Assembly: GCA_963705495.1 (NCBI GenBank)
Contig: CAVPJQ010000018.1
Coordinates: forward strand, 1 to 64,000
DNA from: DATBVX01 sp963705495
GTDB taxonomy: Bacteria > Pseudomonadota > Gammaproteobacteria > Steroidobacterales > Steroidobacteraceae
Length of the DNA: 64,000 nt
Direction: 5' to 3'
The translations under genes and the position numbers were made by a program. The notes under the pieces were generated by a model, which saw nothing but the letters and a program-made list of their open reading frames with translations, searched no databases and was not told the origin of the DNA. Below, one piece after another: positions 17,860 through 28,790 of this stretch (the first letter of the stretch is position 1; each line of letters begins with the position of its first letter).

Positions 17860-20145
17860 ATGACAACGACACGTCTCTCGTTCGGATCTTCTTTTGGCAA
17901 GCGCGCGGCGGTCCTCTTCGGGACTGCCCTGATCGCAGGCACGGGTTCTGCATTGGCGCAGGAGTCGACCGGCCCAGGCACGCTCGAGGAACTCGTTGTT
18001 ACTGCGCAACGACACGAGCAGAAATTCCAGGACGTGCCGATCTCGGTGTCGGCAATCTCCGGCGAGCGGCTCGCCGCCATGTTCGAGGGCGGTGACGACA
18101 TCCGGGCGCTGGCGACACGCGTGCCGAGTCTCTATGCCGAATCGTCCAACGGACGCCTGGCGCCGCGCTTCTACATTCGCGGCCTGGGCAACACCGATTT
18201 CGACCTGGCGGCGTCGCAGCCCGTCTCGATCATCGTCGATGATGTTGTGCTGGAGAACGTGGTCCTGAAGAGCTTCCCGCTGTTCGATATCGATCGGGTG
18301 GAAGTGTTCCGAGGTCCTCAGGGCACCTTGTTCGGCCGTAATACGCCCGCGGGCATCGTCCAGTTCGCTACCAAGAAACCGAAATCAGGCTTCGACGGCG
18401 ACTTCGGTGTGTCCTACGGTGAGCTCGGCATGACAACGGTGGAAGGGGCGATCGGCGGCGGCTCGGACCGGGTTTCCGGGCGCGTGTCGGTCCTCTATCA
18501 CGAGCGCGGCGACTGGATCGACAACAACTCTCCAGTTCTCGGCTGCCGACACTCCGACTGGGAAGGATGCGATGGGTGGCTTCGAGGAATACGCCTATCG
18601 CGCACAGCTCCTGCTCTCACCGAGTGACGACCTGAGCTTCCTCTTCAACATCCACGGCCGCGAAATGAGCAACGGCACGGCCGCGATCTTCCGCGCCAAT
18701 GTTCTCGGGCCGGGGAGCGATGGCTTCAATTCCAACTACGATCGCGATTCCGTGACCTTTGACGAGGGTGGTAATAACCCGCAGGAGGCCAGCGGACTCG
18801 GTGCCTCGCTCAAGATCGACTGGACCTTCGGCAACCACATCACGCTCACGTCCGTCTCCGCCTGGGAGTCGACGGACGACAAGAGCGAGGGCGACATCGA
18901 TGGCGGCTTCGGCGCCGATTTCCTGGGGACTCGGTCGCGAAGGGCCGTGCCCGCCGGGCCACCAGCCGGGCCAGACGCTGCATTCCATTCCCCTCGCATA
19001 GTCGCAGGACGGCATCGACGATCTCGATCAGTACACCCAGGAAATTCGCTTCGCCCAGCAGGCGACCGACGCGGTGTTCTGGCAGGGAGGCGTCTATTAT
19101 TTCGACTCCAAGTTCCCGTCACCACCTTCCCGTTCTTCGTGCCGCCGACGACGGTCGAGCACAAGAACACCGCCTGGGCCGCGTTTGCTCACGTGAGCGT
19201 GGATGTCACCGATGCGTGGAACATCACCGGCGGCGTGCGCTATACGGATGACGACAAGGATTTCAGGGTGATCGCAACTCCCTGCTCGTTCCACCCGTTG
19301 CAGCCCGTCTCCGTCTCGGACAGCAAGTTCAGCTGGGATCTGAGTGCGCTGTACAAGGTCAATGATGGCTTCAGCGTCTACGGCCGCGTTGCCGATGGTT
19401 TCCGGGCGCCCACCATCCAGGGACGTGACGTTGCATTCGGCGGGGCAGCCATCGACTGCGGACTCCGAGACGATCACCTCCGGGGAGATCGGGTTCAAGT
19501 CGGAGCTCGCCGGCAATCGCGTGCGCTTGAGCGGCGCGGTGTTCTACTACGAGATCAAGGACCAGCAGTTGTCGGCCATTGGCGGCGGCGGCAACTTCGT
19601 GCAGCCTGGTGAATGCCGACAAGGGCACCGGCATGGGTTTCGAGATCGAGGGCGAGTTCCGGCCGACGGATAACCTCGAGTTCACGCTGGGCTACAGCTA
19701 CGTCGACACCGAGCTCGAGGACAACACGCTCGTGGTTCCGCCGTGCGGTTCAGGGCTCTGCACTGTGACCGACCCGCTCGATGCCGGCGGCAACGCGATC
19801 ATCGATGGCAATCCCTTCCCGCAGGCGCCGAAGTACATCGCTACAGTGACGGCGCGCTATGGAGTACCGATCGGGAACGGCGAGCTCTTCTTCTATACCG
19901 ACTGGGCGTTCCAGGGCGAGACCAACTTCTTCCTCTACGAGTCGCAGGAGTTCAAGAGCGACAGCAGCTTCGAGGGTGGAGCGCGGATCGGCTACGCGTT
20001 CAACCAGGGGCAATACGAGCTGGCTGTCTACGGACGCAACATCACGGACGAGGAAAACGTGAAGGGCGGGATCGACTTCAACAACCTCACCGGCTTCGAC
20101 AACGAGCCGCGCGTGGTTGGCGTCTCCTTCAACGCGCACTTCTGA
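17860..20145 (+). pseudogene. TonB-dependent receptor, at least five frameshifts
   Basis: Outer-membrane active transporter of about 760 aa. It has a signal peptide ending ALAQ, a TonB-box/plug start LEELVVTAQRHEQKFQDVPI, plug blocks FYIRGLGNTDF and RVEVFRGPQGTLFGRNTPAG, then barrel strands ending in FNAHF with the usual C-terminal aromatic. Similarity moves between frames near 18530-18570, 18930, 19000, 19115, 19450 and 19605. An in-frame TAG at 18999 also results. No segment seems missing, which points to sequence error. Its place between deoD and add, facing a nucleoside transporter gene, suggests nucleosides or related compounds as cargo, but only by context. Confidence 0.85.
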
Positions 20146-20158
20146 TCTGCACAGCGCT

Positions 20159-20197
20159 CCTGCCCGGCTCTTCACGCGCAGTGAAGAGCCGGGCAGG
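20159..20197. terminator. Bidirectional hairpin between receptor and add
   Basis: A perfect 17-bp stem (20159-20175 with 20181-20197) closes a 5-nt loop between two convergent genes, 13 bp after the receptor stop and 12 bp before the add stop. There is no clear T-run on either side, but position and stability support a shared terminator. Confidence 0.75.
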
Positions 20198-20209
20198 GGA
20201 GCGATTCCA

Positions 20210-21226
20210 TCATCCCAGCTTGGGAATCGGTCGCGGCCAGACCTTTTGCTTGATCTCGTCCGGCACGAAGCTGTGCGCGGCGGCGAGGTCGTTGAGTCGG
20301 TTGAACTCCGCCTCGGTGAAGTCGAGATCCCGCGCGAGCACCTCGTATTCATGGGTGAGATCGATGCCGAAGAGGCTCGGGTCGTCGGAATTGATCGAGC
20401 AGTCGACGCCCGCCGCCATGAACTTGCGAATCGGATGATCCTTGATCGAGGGCACCGAGCTCGTGAGCCAGTTGCTCGTGGGGCAGAGCTCGAACAGCAC
20501 GCGTTTCTCGCGCGCCAGCTGCATGACCGACGGGTCGCGCACCGTGAAGATGCCGTGACCGATCCGCTCCGCGCCCAGTTCCGCGATCGCCATGCGCACG
20601 TGCGCCGGCGCGTCCACCACGTTGTCCTCGCCGCAATGGGTAGTGAATCGCAGCCCCGCCTTGCGCGCCTTGTCGATCAGCGGCGCGAAACGCCGCAGCG
20701 CGAAGCCGATGTCGCGATCCGCGAAGTCGATGCCGACGAAGCTGGCTTTGTGCTCGATGATGAAGTCCATGGTATCGGCGGCCTGCGCGTCGGTGCAGAA
20801 CCTTGCGTACGATGCCGATCAGGCCGATCGACGATGTCCGGATGGCGCGCGCGCTCGACGCCGCGCAGGATGGAGCGGTGAATTTTCTCGAAGTCGAGAG
20901 CCGGATGGGGTTCCGCGATGAAGTCCGGCGAGTAGCGCAGCTCGAGAATGCGGATGTTCTGACTGCGGCCAGTCTTCGCAGGCCTCGAACGTGAGGCGCT
21001 CGATCGCCTCCTGCGAGCCCCACATTGCCTGGATGCGGCCGAACTTGACGAGTGCCACGCTCAAGTTGCGCATCGGCTCGGTGATGAGCCAGTCGCGACG
21101 GAACACCGCCGGATCGGCGGGCACCTCGATGCCGAGCGTCGCTCCCACCTCGCGGATCGTTTGCGGACGGAAACAGCCCTCGAGATGACAATGAAGCTCG
21201 ACTTTTGGCAACGTGTGGACGTTCAT
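20210..21226 (-). pseudogene. add: Adenosine deaminase, three frameshifts
   Basis: Deaminates adenosine and deoxyadenosine to inosine forms, feeding DeoD. Motifs run across frames: LPKVELHCHLEG with the metal HxH and MWGSQEAIERLTFEACEDW near the N-terminus, FTTHCGEDN, GAERIGHGIF and SINSDDPSLF with the metal-binding aspartate further on. The three breaks (near 20960, 20825 and 20785) each behave as one inserted base and together restore the frame. The corrected length is about 337 aa, close to E. coli Add. The start is ATG at 21226. It is divergent, 35 bp from the exported amidohydrolase gene. Confidence 0.88.
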
Positions 21227-21261
21227 CTTTCGGCCGTGTCTCTCGTTCGACGGAGATTGGA

Positions 21262-22696
21262 ATGAAACACTACTCGACTTTGCGCTGCCGCGCGCGCCTG
21301 GTGCTGTTCGTGTGCGCCAGCATTTTCGCAACCGCCTGCTCGGCTGCGACCGGCGTCGATCTCATCGTCAACGGCGACTACGTCGTGACCATGGACGGGG
21401 ACAAACCGGTGATCGAGCAGGGCGCGGTCGCGGTCAAGGACGGGATGATCGTCGCGGTCGGTGCGCGCGATGACATCGCCGGCAAGTACCACGCGAAGCG
21501 AAACGCTCGCGGGCAAGGATCGCATCGTGCTGCCCGGCCTCATCAACGGACACACCCACGCGGCCATGACCCTGCTGCGTGGGATCGCCGACGATCGCGA
21601 ACTGATCGACTGGCTGCAAAACTATATCTTCCCCACCGAAGTGCGCTTCGTCGATCCCGAATTCGTGCGCATCGGCACCGAGCTCGCCTGCTGGGAAATG
21701 ATCCGCGGCGGCACCACCACGTTCGTCGACATGTACTACTTCCCAGATAGCGTCGCGCAAGTCGTGGAGCGCTGCGGGCTGCGTGCGCTCGTCGCATCTT
21801 CCGTGATCGACCAGAAGAGTCCCGACGCCGCGGATGCGGCGGAAGGGCTGCGCCGTGCCGGTGAATTCGTCCAGCGCTGGAAGGGCAAGAACAACCGCGT
21901 GATGCCGATCGTCGGCGCGCACGCGATATACACGGTCAAGCCCGAGCAGCTCAAGCAGCTGCGTGCGCTGGCGCTCGAGCTCGGTGTGCCGATCAGCATT
22001 CACGTCTCCGAATCCCGCTTCGAAATCGATTACAGCCAGAAGAACTTCGGCAAGACACCGGTACAGCACCTGGAGGCCCTCGGGTTCTTCGCAGGGCCGA
22101 CGATCGCCGCGCACGTGGTGTGGCCCACGGATGCGGACTATCGCGATCCTCGCGCGCGCCACGTCGGCGTGATCCACAACCCGAGCTCGAACATGAAGAT
22201 TTCCTCGGGCACCTCTCCCGTGACCGCCATGCTGAAGGCGGGCGTTGCGGTCGGACTCGGTACCGATGGAGCCGCCACCAACAATGATCTCGACATGTGG
22301 GAGGAAATGCGCCTCGCGGCGTTCCTGCAGAAGGTGTCGACCATGGATCCGAAGGTGGTCCCGGCGGCAACGGCGCTGCGCATGGCGACGGCGGGCGGTG
22401 CCGAGGCGATTGGCCTCGGCGACAAGATCGGTTCGCTGACGCCGGGCCGGCGCGCGGACCTCATCCAGGTCTCGCTCGCCGATCCGCATTTCACGCCGCT
22501 CTACGATGTGATCTCGCATCTCGTCTATGTCGCTCACGAGCAGGATGTCGCGAGCGTGGTGGTCGAAGGCAAGGTGCTGATGCGCGATGGCGAGGTGCTG
22601 ACGGTCGATACCGCGCGCGTGCGCGCGGAGGCGAATGCGCTCGCCGCCAAAATCAAGGCCGCGGTGCTGGATCAGCCCAGGAAGCCGGTGCCGTAA
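21262..22696 (+). pseudogene. Exported amidohydrolase (SAH/MTA/guanine-deaminase type), one frameshift
   Basis: TRZ/ATZ-type metal-dependent deaminase of about 477 aa. The N-terminus is a signal sequence with FATAC, a passable lipobox, so the mature protein may be a periplasmic lipoprotein. After one extra base near 21499 the frame continues with LPGLINGHTHAAMTLLRGIADD (metal-binding HxH), GAHAIYTV, ISIHVSES, IHNPSSNMKISSG and GLGTDGAATNNDLDMWEE. These blocks fit S-adenosylhomocysteine or 5'-methylthioadenosine deaminases and relatives. It lies among nucleoside genes, so adenine-nucleoside deamination outside the cytoplasm is a plausible job. The 3' end overlaps convergent deoB by 25 nt. Confidence 0.8.
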
Positions 22697-23873
22697 TCCA
22701 TCGGCTCGAGATCGAAGAAGCCCGCCAGGCTCTGCCCGATGTCGGCAAAGGTCGCGCGCTTGCCGAGCGAGCCCGGCGTGACGTTGCGTCCGTAGGCGAG
22801 CACCGGAATGTGCTCGCGCGTGTGATCGGTCCCCGCCCACGTCGGATCGCAGCCGTGGTCCGCACTCAGCATGAGGACATCCTCGTCGCCCAACCGGTCG
22901 AGCAACTCGGGGAGCCGCGCGTCGAACTGCTCGAGCGCGCGCGCGTAACCTTCGACATCGCGCCGGTGACCGTAGAGCGTGTCGAAGTCGACGAAGTTGC
23001 TGAACACGAAACAGCGATCCTGCGCGCTATCGAAGGCTTCGAGCGTCACATCGAACATCGCATCGTTCCCGAACGCGTGCACCTCCCGCGAGATGCCCCG
23101 GTGCGCAAAGATATCGGGGATCTTGCCGATGCCGATCACCTCACCGCCACTCGCGACCAGCTTGTCGAGCACGGTGGGCGAGGGCGGCGGCACCGCGTAG
23201 TCGTGGCGGTTGCCGGTGCGCGTGAAATCCCTGGGTGAACTGCCGACGAAGGGTCGCGCGATGACCCGCGCGATGCGATAGGGATCGACCAGCCGGCGCG
23301 CGATCAGGCACAGGTCGAGCAGACGCTCGAGCCCGAAGGTTTCCTCGTGCGCGGCAATCTGGAACACGCTGTCCGCGGACGTGTAGACAATCGGCTTGCC
23401 GGTGCGCATGTGCTCTTCGCCGAGCCTCGCGATGATCTCGGTGCCCGAGGCCTGGCAATTGCCGAGCACGCCCGGGAGGCGCGCCTCCTTGATCAGATCT
23501 TCCAGCAACGACGGCGGAAACGAGTTCTCGGCGTCCCGGAAGTAGCCCCACTCGTAGAGCACGGGCACGCCCGCCATTTCCCAGTGGCCGCTCGGCGTGT
23601 CCTTGCCGGTGCTGAGTTCCTCGGCGTAGCCGTACGCACCGATGACGCTCGACGTTGGTTCGCAACGCCGGCCGGAAAGTGACCGCAGCTTTCGCGGGCC
23701 GCGTGCAGAAGGCCCAGGCGGGCGAGATTGGGAATCTTGAGTGGGTTGCCGGCGCGGGCGCGATAGGCGGCAATGTGCCCGAGCGTGTTCGAGCCCGCAT
23801 CGCCGAAGCGCTCCGCGTCAGGCGCGGCGCCGATGCCGAACGAATCCAGGACCAGGACCACCGCTCGCTTCAT
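22672..23873 (-). pseudogene. deoB: Phosphopentomutase, frameshifted
   Basis: Interconverts (deoxy)ribose-1-phosphate and -5-phosphate, linking DeoD to DeoC. It has alkaline-phosphatase-fold blocks VVLVLDSFGIGAAPDAE with the metal-binding Asp and the phospho-acceptor region, GSNTLGHIA, GKDTPSGHWEMAGVP, YTSADSVFQIAAHE, MLSADHGCDPTWAGTDHTRE and VPVLAYG-like IPVLAYG. The frame breaks near 23661, where two extra bases (or one missing) sit between FPAGV and EPTSSVIGAYG. The corrected length is about 399 aa, normal for DeoB. It begins 48 bp from the end of the nucleoside transporter and shares its strand. Confidence 0.88.
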
Positions 23874-23921
23874 CGTAGGCTCGGAGGAGTCGTATAGGCT
23901 TTCATTCAGCGACTCACCGCT

Positions 23922-25223
23922 TCAGATCAGCAGGCTCACGATCGAAGCAGACATCAAGTTGGCCATGGTACCGGCCAGCATGGCGCGAATGCCGAGGCGC
24001 GCGAGCTCATCGCGCTTGTTGGGCGCGAGCGCCCCGATGCCGCCAATCTGTATCCCGATGGAACTGAAATTGGCGAAGCCGCACAAGGCGAAGGTGGCGA
24101 TGATGTACGAACGGTCGGTAATCACGTCCTTCAGCGGGCCGAGCTGCGAGAAGGCCACCAGCTCATTCAGCGTCATGCGCGTGCCCAGCAGATTTCCCAC
24201 TTGCAGACAGTCCTGCCAGGCCACGCCGATAACCCAGGCGATGGGCGCGAACAGGTAACCAAAAATCTGTTGCAGGCTGGACGGGAAAGTACGCGAAGCC
24301 GATTGTTCGCGAGCCCATCGTGAATGCCGCCCAGAATTCCGTTGGCGAGAAATACCAGCGCCACGAAGGAGATCAGCATGGCGCCGACGTTGACGGCCAG
24401 GCCCAGGCCGTCGCTCGTGCCGCGGGCGATCGCGCCCAGGAAGTTCTGACTCTTCTCCTCTTCGCTGCGATGCAGTTCGACGCGGCCGGCGGTTTCCGGC
24501 TGTTCGGTCTCGGGCACGAGCATCTTGGAAATCAGCAGAGTGCCCGGGGCGGTCATGATCACCGCGGTCAGGATGTGCTTGGGCTCGATGCCGAACGCTA
24601 TATACGCTCCCATGATTGCGCCGGAAACGTGAGCCATACCGCTGGTCATGATGGTCATCAGCTCCGAACGCGTGAGCCGCGGCAGATACGGACGGATCGT
24701 GAGCGGCGCTTCCGTCTGGCCCATGAAGATGCTGGCCGCCACGTTCAGTGATTCGGCGCCGCTCGCGCCCATCAGGGCAGTCATCGCCCGCGCCGCCCAC
24801 TTGATGATGAACTGCATCACTCCGATGTGATACAGGATGGCGAAGAACGCGGCGATGAAGATGATCGTCGGCAGCACGGTGAACGCGAGGAAGAAGACGT
24901 TGCTCCGGAAGCAGGAAAGTCAACGCGCCAGTGGCCTTCTCCGCGGCCAGGTCGTGAACGGCGACCGGCGTTGGCCTTTCAGCCAGCGGGCCGAAGACAA
25001 AGCGTGCTCCTGCGTATGAGAAGTTCAGCAACCACTTCACGCCCTCTCCGGCGACTTCAAAAACGCGTCGCCCGAACTCGAACTTCAGCACGAGAACGGC
25101 AAAGACGAACTGCAGGCCCAATCCCCAGGCCACGGTTTTCAGCCGAATCGCACGGCGATTGGTGGAAAAGAGCCACGCCGCGCCAAGCATGACAACAAGG
25201 CCGACGATGCCGGTCAGGTGCAT
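23922..25223 (-). pseudogene. nupC: Concentrative nucleoside transporter NupC type, three frameshifts
   Basis: Inner-membrane cation-coupled nucleoside importer. The corrected length is about 432 aa with many hydrophobic spans. Family blocks include LLNFSYAGARFVFGPL, FLAFTVLPTIIFIAAFFAILYH, GQTEAPLTIRPYL, MTSGMAHVSGAIMGAYIAFG, QIFGYLFAPIAW and FANFSSIGIQIGGIGALAP. Breaks near 24905, 24308 and 24287 each act as one extra base and sum to a restored frame. It is upstream of deoB on the same strand. A CATAAT box lies on the minus strand at 25250-25245, just ahead of the start. It pairs functionally with the TonB receptor. Confidence 0.88.
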
Positions 25224-25661
25224 CTGGCGATGCCCACCACGCCCATTATGATTCTCATTGGTTGTGCCTGTTCACCTGCTGACGCAGCTAATTTACTACG
25301 CCGAGTTTTTGGATCTCAGCGTCGAAGAGCGTTTCGTGAAGAGCCAGCATCGCGCGCTTGTGATCACTTCGACCTCGCCCGCGGATTTGATTCGAGCGGT
25401 TCGCGGCCTATCGTCCGCCGCAGGTCGAAAAGTGGATCGATCGCGCAGCCTCGTAGGGTTCATGTGGGCAAAATGCCGCGTTGCACTCATTGCCTGTCGG
25501 AGTGCGGCAGACCGGTCGCCATGCGCATACAGCGCGAAACCTGAGCGCATCAGCGCGGTCTCAGCCTCGGGCACGTGCGTAGATTTCGAGTGCAGATTCA
25601 CACTGCCTGGCGGCCGATTTCGGCTATCGTTCGCTACTGAATATCAAGAGGGCGAGACATC
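25224..25661. other. Divergent intergenic gap, no gene recognised
   Basis: The 438 bp between nupC and the protease gene contain open frames on both strands (101 to 135 codons), but none has recognisable family blocks or a good ribosome site. Each end presumably carries a promoter. A minus-strand CATAAT is at 25250-25245 for nupC, and a GAGGG ribosome site sits just before the protease ATG. Confidence 0.4.
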
Positions 25662-28622
25662 ATGATGAGAGCGATTTCATCCCTGCTGCTGTTGGCTGTT
25701 ACGGGTATCGCTCTCGGCCAGACTCAGCCGCCGCAGGAGCTGCCACCACCAACGCAACCGGCGCAGCAGTCGCAACCCCAACCCGCGCAACAGGCCGCGC
25801 CGGAGGCGCCGGATCAGGTCCTGCCGCCGGGCGCCGAGCCAACACCAGGTGCGGCACCACAAGTCCCGTCGCTGCAGACGATCGAGAGTGAGGAGAGTCC
25901 GGCATGGACACGGACGTTGGAGCGTATCGCCAGCGGCGTCGTGTCAATCCAGGTCGATGAGGTACGCGCCTTCGACACGGAGTGGAACACATCCGCACAG
26001 GCCACCGGTTTCGTCGTGGACGCGAAACGAGGTCTCATCCTGACCAATCGCCATGTCGTGACTCCAGGACCGGTGACTTCGCAGGCGACTTTCCTCAATC
26101 GCGAGGAAGTGCAGCTCTACCCCGTATATCGCGATCCGGTGCATGACTTCGGTCTGTATCACTACGACCCGCAGAAGCTGCGTTTCATCAAGCCGACGGA
26201 GCTGCCGCTCTATCCGGAAGGGGCGCAGGTCGGGCGCGAGATCCGGGTCATCGGCAATGATGCCGGCGAGCAGATCTCCATCCTCGCGGGCACGCTCGCG
26301 CGCCTGGATCGCGATGCGCCGAACTACGGCGTCGGCAAGTACAACGACTTCAACACTTTCTATCTGCAGGCAGCCTCGAGCACTTCGGGCGGCTCCTCGG
26401 GTTCTCCGGTCGTCGATGTCAATGGCCGCGTCGTCGCGCTCAATGCCGGTGGCAGCACCGGCGCAGCGTCGAGTTTCTACCTGCCACTCGCGCGCGTGCA
26501 GCGTGCTTTGCGGCTGATCCAGGAAGGCAAGTCGGTCACGCGCGGGACGCTCCAGGCCGTATTCCAGTACACGCCTTACGATGAAGTGCGACGCCTCGGA
26601 CTGAAACCCGAGACCGAAGCCCAGATGCGCGCGGCGTTTCCGAAGCTCACGGGAATGCTGGTCGTGACTGAAGTTCAACCCGGTTCACCCTCCGAAGGCG
26701 TGCTCGAGCCGGGCGATGTCATCGTGCGTCTGAACGGCAAGCCGATTGCGGAGTTCGATCCGCTCGAGCAGGTGCTGGATGAAAACGTCGGCAATCGCGT
26801 GGAGATGGAAGCCCAGCGCGGTGGCCAGCCGATCAAGATGGATCTGCAGGTGCAGGATCTGCATTCGATCACACCGGCCGAGTACATCGAGTTCGGCGAG
26901 GCGGTGGTCCACGAGCTCTCCTACCAGCAGGCGCGACACTTCAACATGCCGGTGCGCGGCGTCTATATCGCTAATCCCGGCTATGTGTTTGGCTCGGTTG
27001 CTGTGCCGCGCGGTGCGGTGATCCAGAGCGTTAACGGCAAGCCGATGGAATCGCTCATCGACTTCGAGCGCGTGGTGACGGCGCTGGGTGAGGGCGAGCG
27101 CGCGACGGTGCGCTTCTTTACGCTGGACGACCCGCGCGGGCAGCAGTGGCGCGTCATCCGCATGGATCGCGACTGGTTCCCGGCACGCAAGTGCCAGCGT
27201 GACGACAAGATCGGAACCTGGCCCTGCCAGGATCTGCCGCAAGCTCCCCCGGCGCCTGTACCGGAGCCGGCTTCGACGTTTTTCGCACCACAGGGCGATG
27301 CGCGCCTGGACCGCGTCGCGCCCTCACTGGTGCTGGTCAACTTCGATATGCCTTATTCGGTCTCGGGGGTCACCGAGCGCAACTACCACGGCACGGGCCT
27401 CATCATCGACGCGGCGCGCGGCCTGATCGTGACCGACCGCAACACCGTGCCAGTGTCGATTGGCGACGTTCGCCTGACGTTTGCCGGGACCGTGGAAGTG
27501 CCGGGTAAGGTCGTGTTCATCCACCCACTGCACAATCTTGCCGTCGTGTCCTACGACCCGAAGCTCATTGGTGAAACGCCGGTGCGCAGCGCCAAGCTCA
27601 ACACCACCGCGCTCAAACCGGGCGATGACGTCTGGGTGATCGGGCTGCGAGCCGATCACAAGGTCATGTCACAGGCCACGCAGGTCGCATCCGTTGACGC
27701 GACGTCCTATCCGTTGTCGCGGACGCTGCAATTCCGCGATACGAATCTCGAGACCGTCAGCCTGGTCAATCCGCCCACGGATTTCGACGGCGTGCTGGTG
27801 AACAAGGGTGGCGAGGTCGTTTCGCTGTGGTCGAGCTTCGCTTTCGAGGCGGGTCGCGAACTGCAGCAGGAGAACAAGGGCATACCGGCCGACCTGGTGG
27901 CTGAAATGATTCCGGCTGTGACCCAGGGGCAGCCGCTGTACTCGTTCGAAGCGGAATTCCTGCCGATACCGCTCGCTGCGGCGAGCAAGCTGGGGCTGAG
28001 CCGTCAGTGGATGGAGAGCCTCGAAAAGCACGACCCGACCCGCCGCCAGGCACTGGCCATCACGCGCTTGGTAGCTGGCTCCCCTGCAGCAGATGCTCTG
28101 CAGCCGGGCGACCTGCTGCTGGCGGTCGACGGCAAGGCGGTGAATCGCTTCCGCGAGGTCGAGCGGGCGGTGCAGAAGGGCCAGGTCAACGCGACCATCT
28201 GGCGTAACGGCGAGGAGCGCACCGTGCCAGTCGACACGGTGGCTCTCGACGGCCAGGATCTCGACCGGGTACTGATCTGGGCGGGTGCGACGCTGCAAGC
28301 GCCCCACCGGGCGATGGCTGCGCAGCGTGGGATCGCACCGCGGGGAGTATTCGTTGCGTATTTCTATTACGGATCACCGGCAACGCGATACGGCCTCTAT
28401 GCGGGCCGGCGCATCGTCGCCGTGGACGGCCAGCCGACGCCTGATCTGGACAGTTTCGTAAAGGCCGTCGCCGGTCGCGAGGATCGCGCGTCACTGCGAC
28501 TCAACACGATTACCTGGAACAACGCCGTCGAGGTCATCACCCTCAAGCTCGACCAGCATTACTGGCCCGCCTATGAGCTGCGACGTGGCGAGACGGGGTG
28601 GACCCGCACCGCTCTGGAGTGA
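25662..28622 (+). CDS. Double HtrA-like serine protease with PDZ domains (Nma111-like)
   Basis: A 986-aa exported protein: signal peptide (cleavage after LGQ), a Pro/Gln-rich linker to about residue 70, an active trypsin-like domain with H131 (TNRHVV), D162 (VHDFGLY) and S246 (GGSSGSP), PDZ-like modules at about 320-410 and 415-505, a second protease-like domain at about 555-760, then two further PDZ-like modules. In the second domain the histidine and aspartate positions read N (TDRNTV, HNLAVV) and the GSSGSP loop is gone, so it should be inactive. This paired active/inactive layout and length match eukaryotic Nma111 more than DegP. The frame is intact. It probably acts in envelope protein quality control. 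Confidence 0.85.
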   Translation: MMRAISSLLLLAVTGIALGQTQPPQELPPPTQPAQQSQPQPAQQAAPEAPDQVLPPGAEPTPGAAPQVPSLQTIESEESPAWTRTLERIASGVVSIQVDEVRAFDTEWNTSAQATGFVVDAKRGLILTNRHVVTPGPVTSQATFLNREEVQLYPVYRDPVHDFGLYHYDPQKLRFIKPTELPLYPEGAQVGREIRVIGNDAGEQISILAGTLARLDRDAPNYGVGKYNDFNTFYLQAASSTSGGSSGSPVVDVNGRVVALNAGGSTGAASSFYLPLARVQRALRLIQEGKSVTRGTLQAVFQYTPYDEVRRLGLKPETEAQMRAAFPKLTGMLVVTEVQPGSPSEGVLEPGDVIVRLNGKPIAEFDPLEQVLDENVGNRVEMEAQRGGQPIKMDLQVQDLHSITPAEYIEFGEAVVHELSYQQARHFNMPVRGVYIANPGYVFGSVAVPRGAVIQSVNGKPMESLIDFERVVTALGEGERATVRFFTLDDPRGQQWRVIRMDRDWFPARKCQRDDKIGTWPCQDLPQAPPAPVPEPASTFFAPQGDARLDRVAPSLVLVNFDMPYSVSGVTERNYHGTGLIIDAARGLIVTDRNTVPVSIGDVRLTFAGTVEVPGKVVFIHPLHNLAVVSYDPKLIGETPVRSAKLNTTALKPGDDVWVIGLRADHKVMSQATQVASVDATSYPLSRTLQFRDTNLETVSLVNPPTDFDGVLVNKGGEVVSLWSSFAFEAGRELQQENKGIPADLVAEMIPAVTQGQPLYSFEAEFLPIPLAAASKLGLSRQWMESLEKHDPTRRQALAITRLVAGSPAADALQPGDLLLAVDGKAVNRFREVERAVQKGQVNATIWRNGEERTVPVDTVALDGQDLDRVLIWAGATLQAPHRAMAAQRGIAPRGVFVAYFYYGSPATRYGLYAGRRIVAVDGQPTPDLDSFVKAVAGREDRASLRLNTITWNNAVEVITLKLDQHYWPAYELRRGETGWTRTALE

Positions 28623-28790
28623 ACCTGTCAGCCGAAGACGGGCGCCGTGCGGTCTTTGAAGTAACCGAAGAACCTAACTCCGTGGCGCCCCACCGGCCGG
28701 CCGCGGTCGATATCCGTCGCGCCCTCGCAACGCCTGCGCTTGAGAGGCCCGACAAGCACGCTGGCGACAAGTAAAGCTATCATTTCCCTC

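Noticed and set aside
25258..25665. 135-aa plus-strand frame upstream of the protease
   Set aside because: No family similarity, no ribosome site, and it runs into the protease start; likely chance in a divergent promoter gap.
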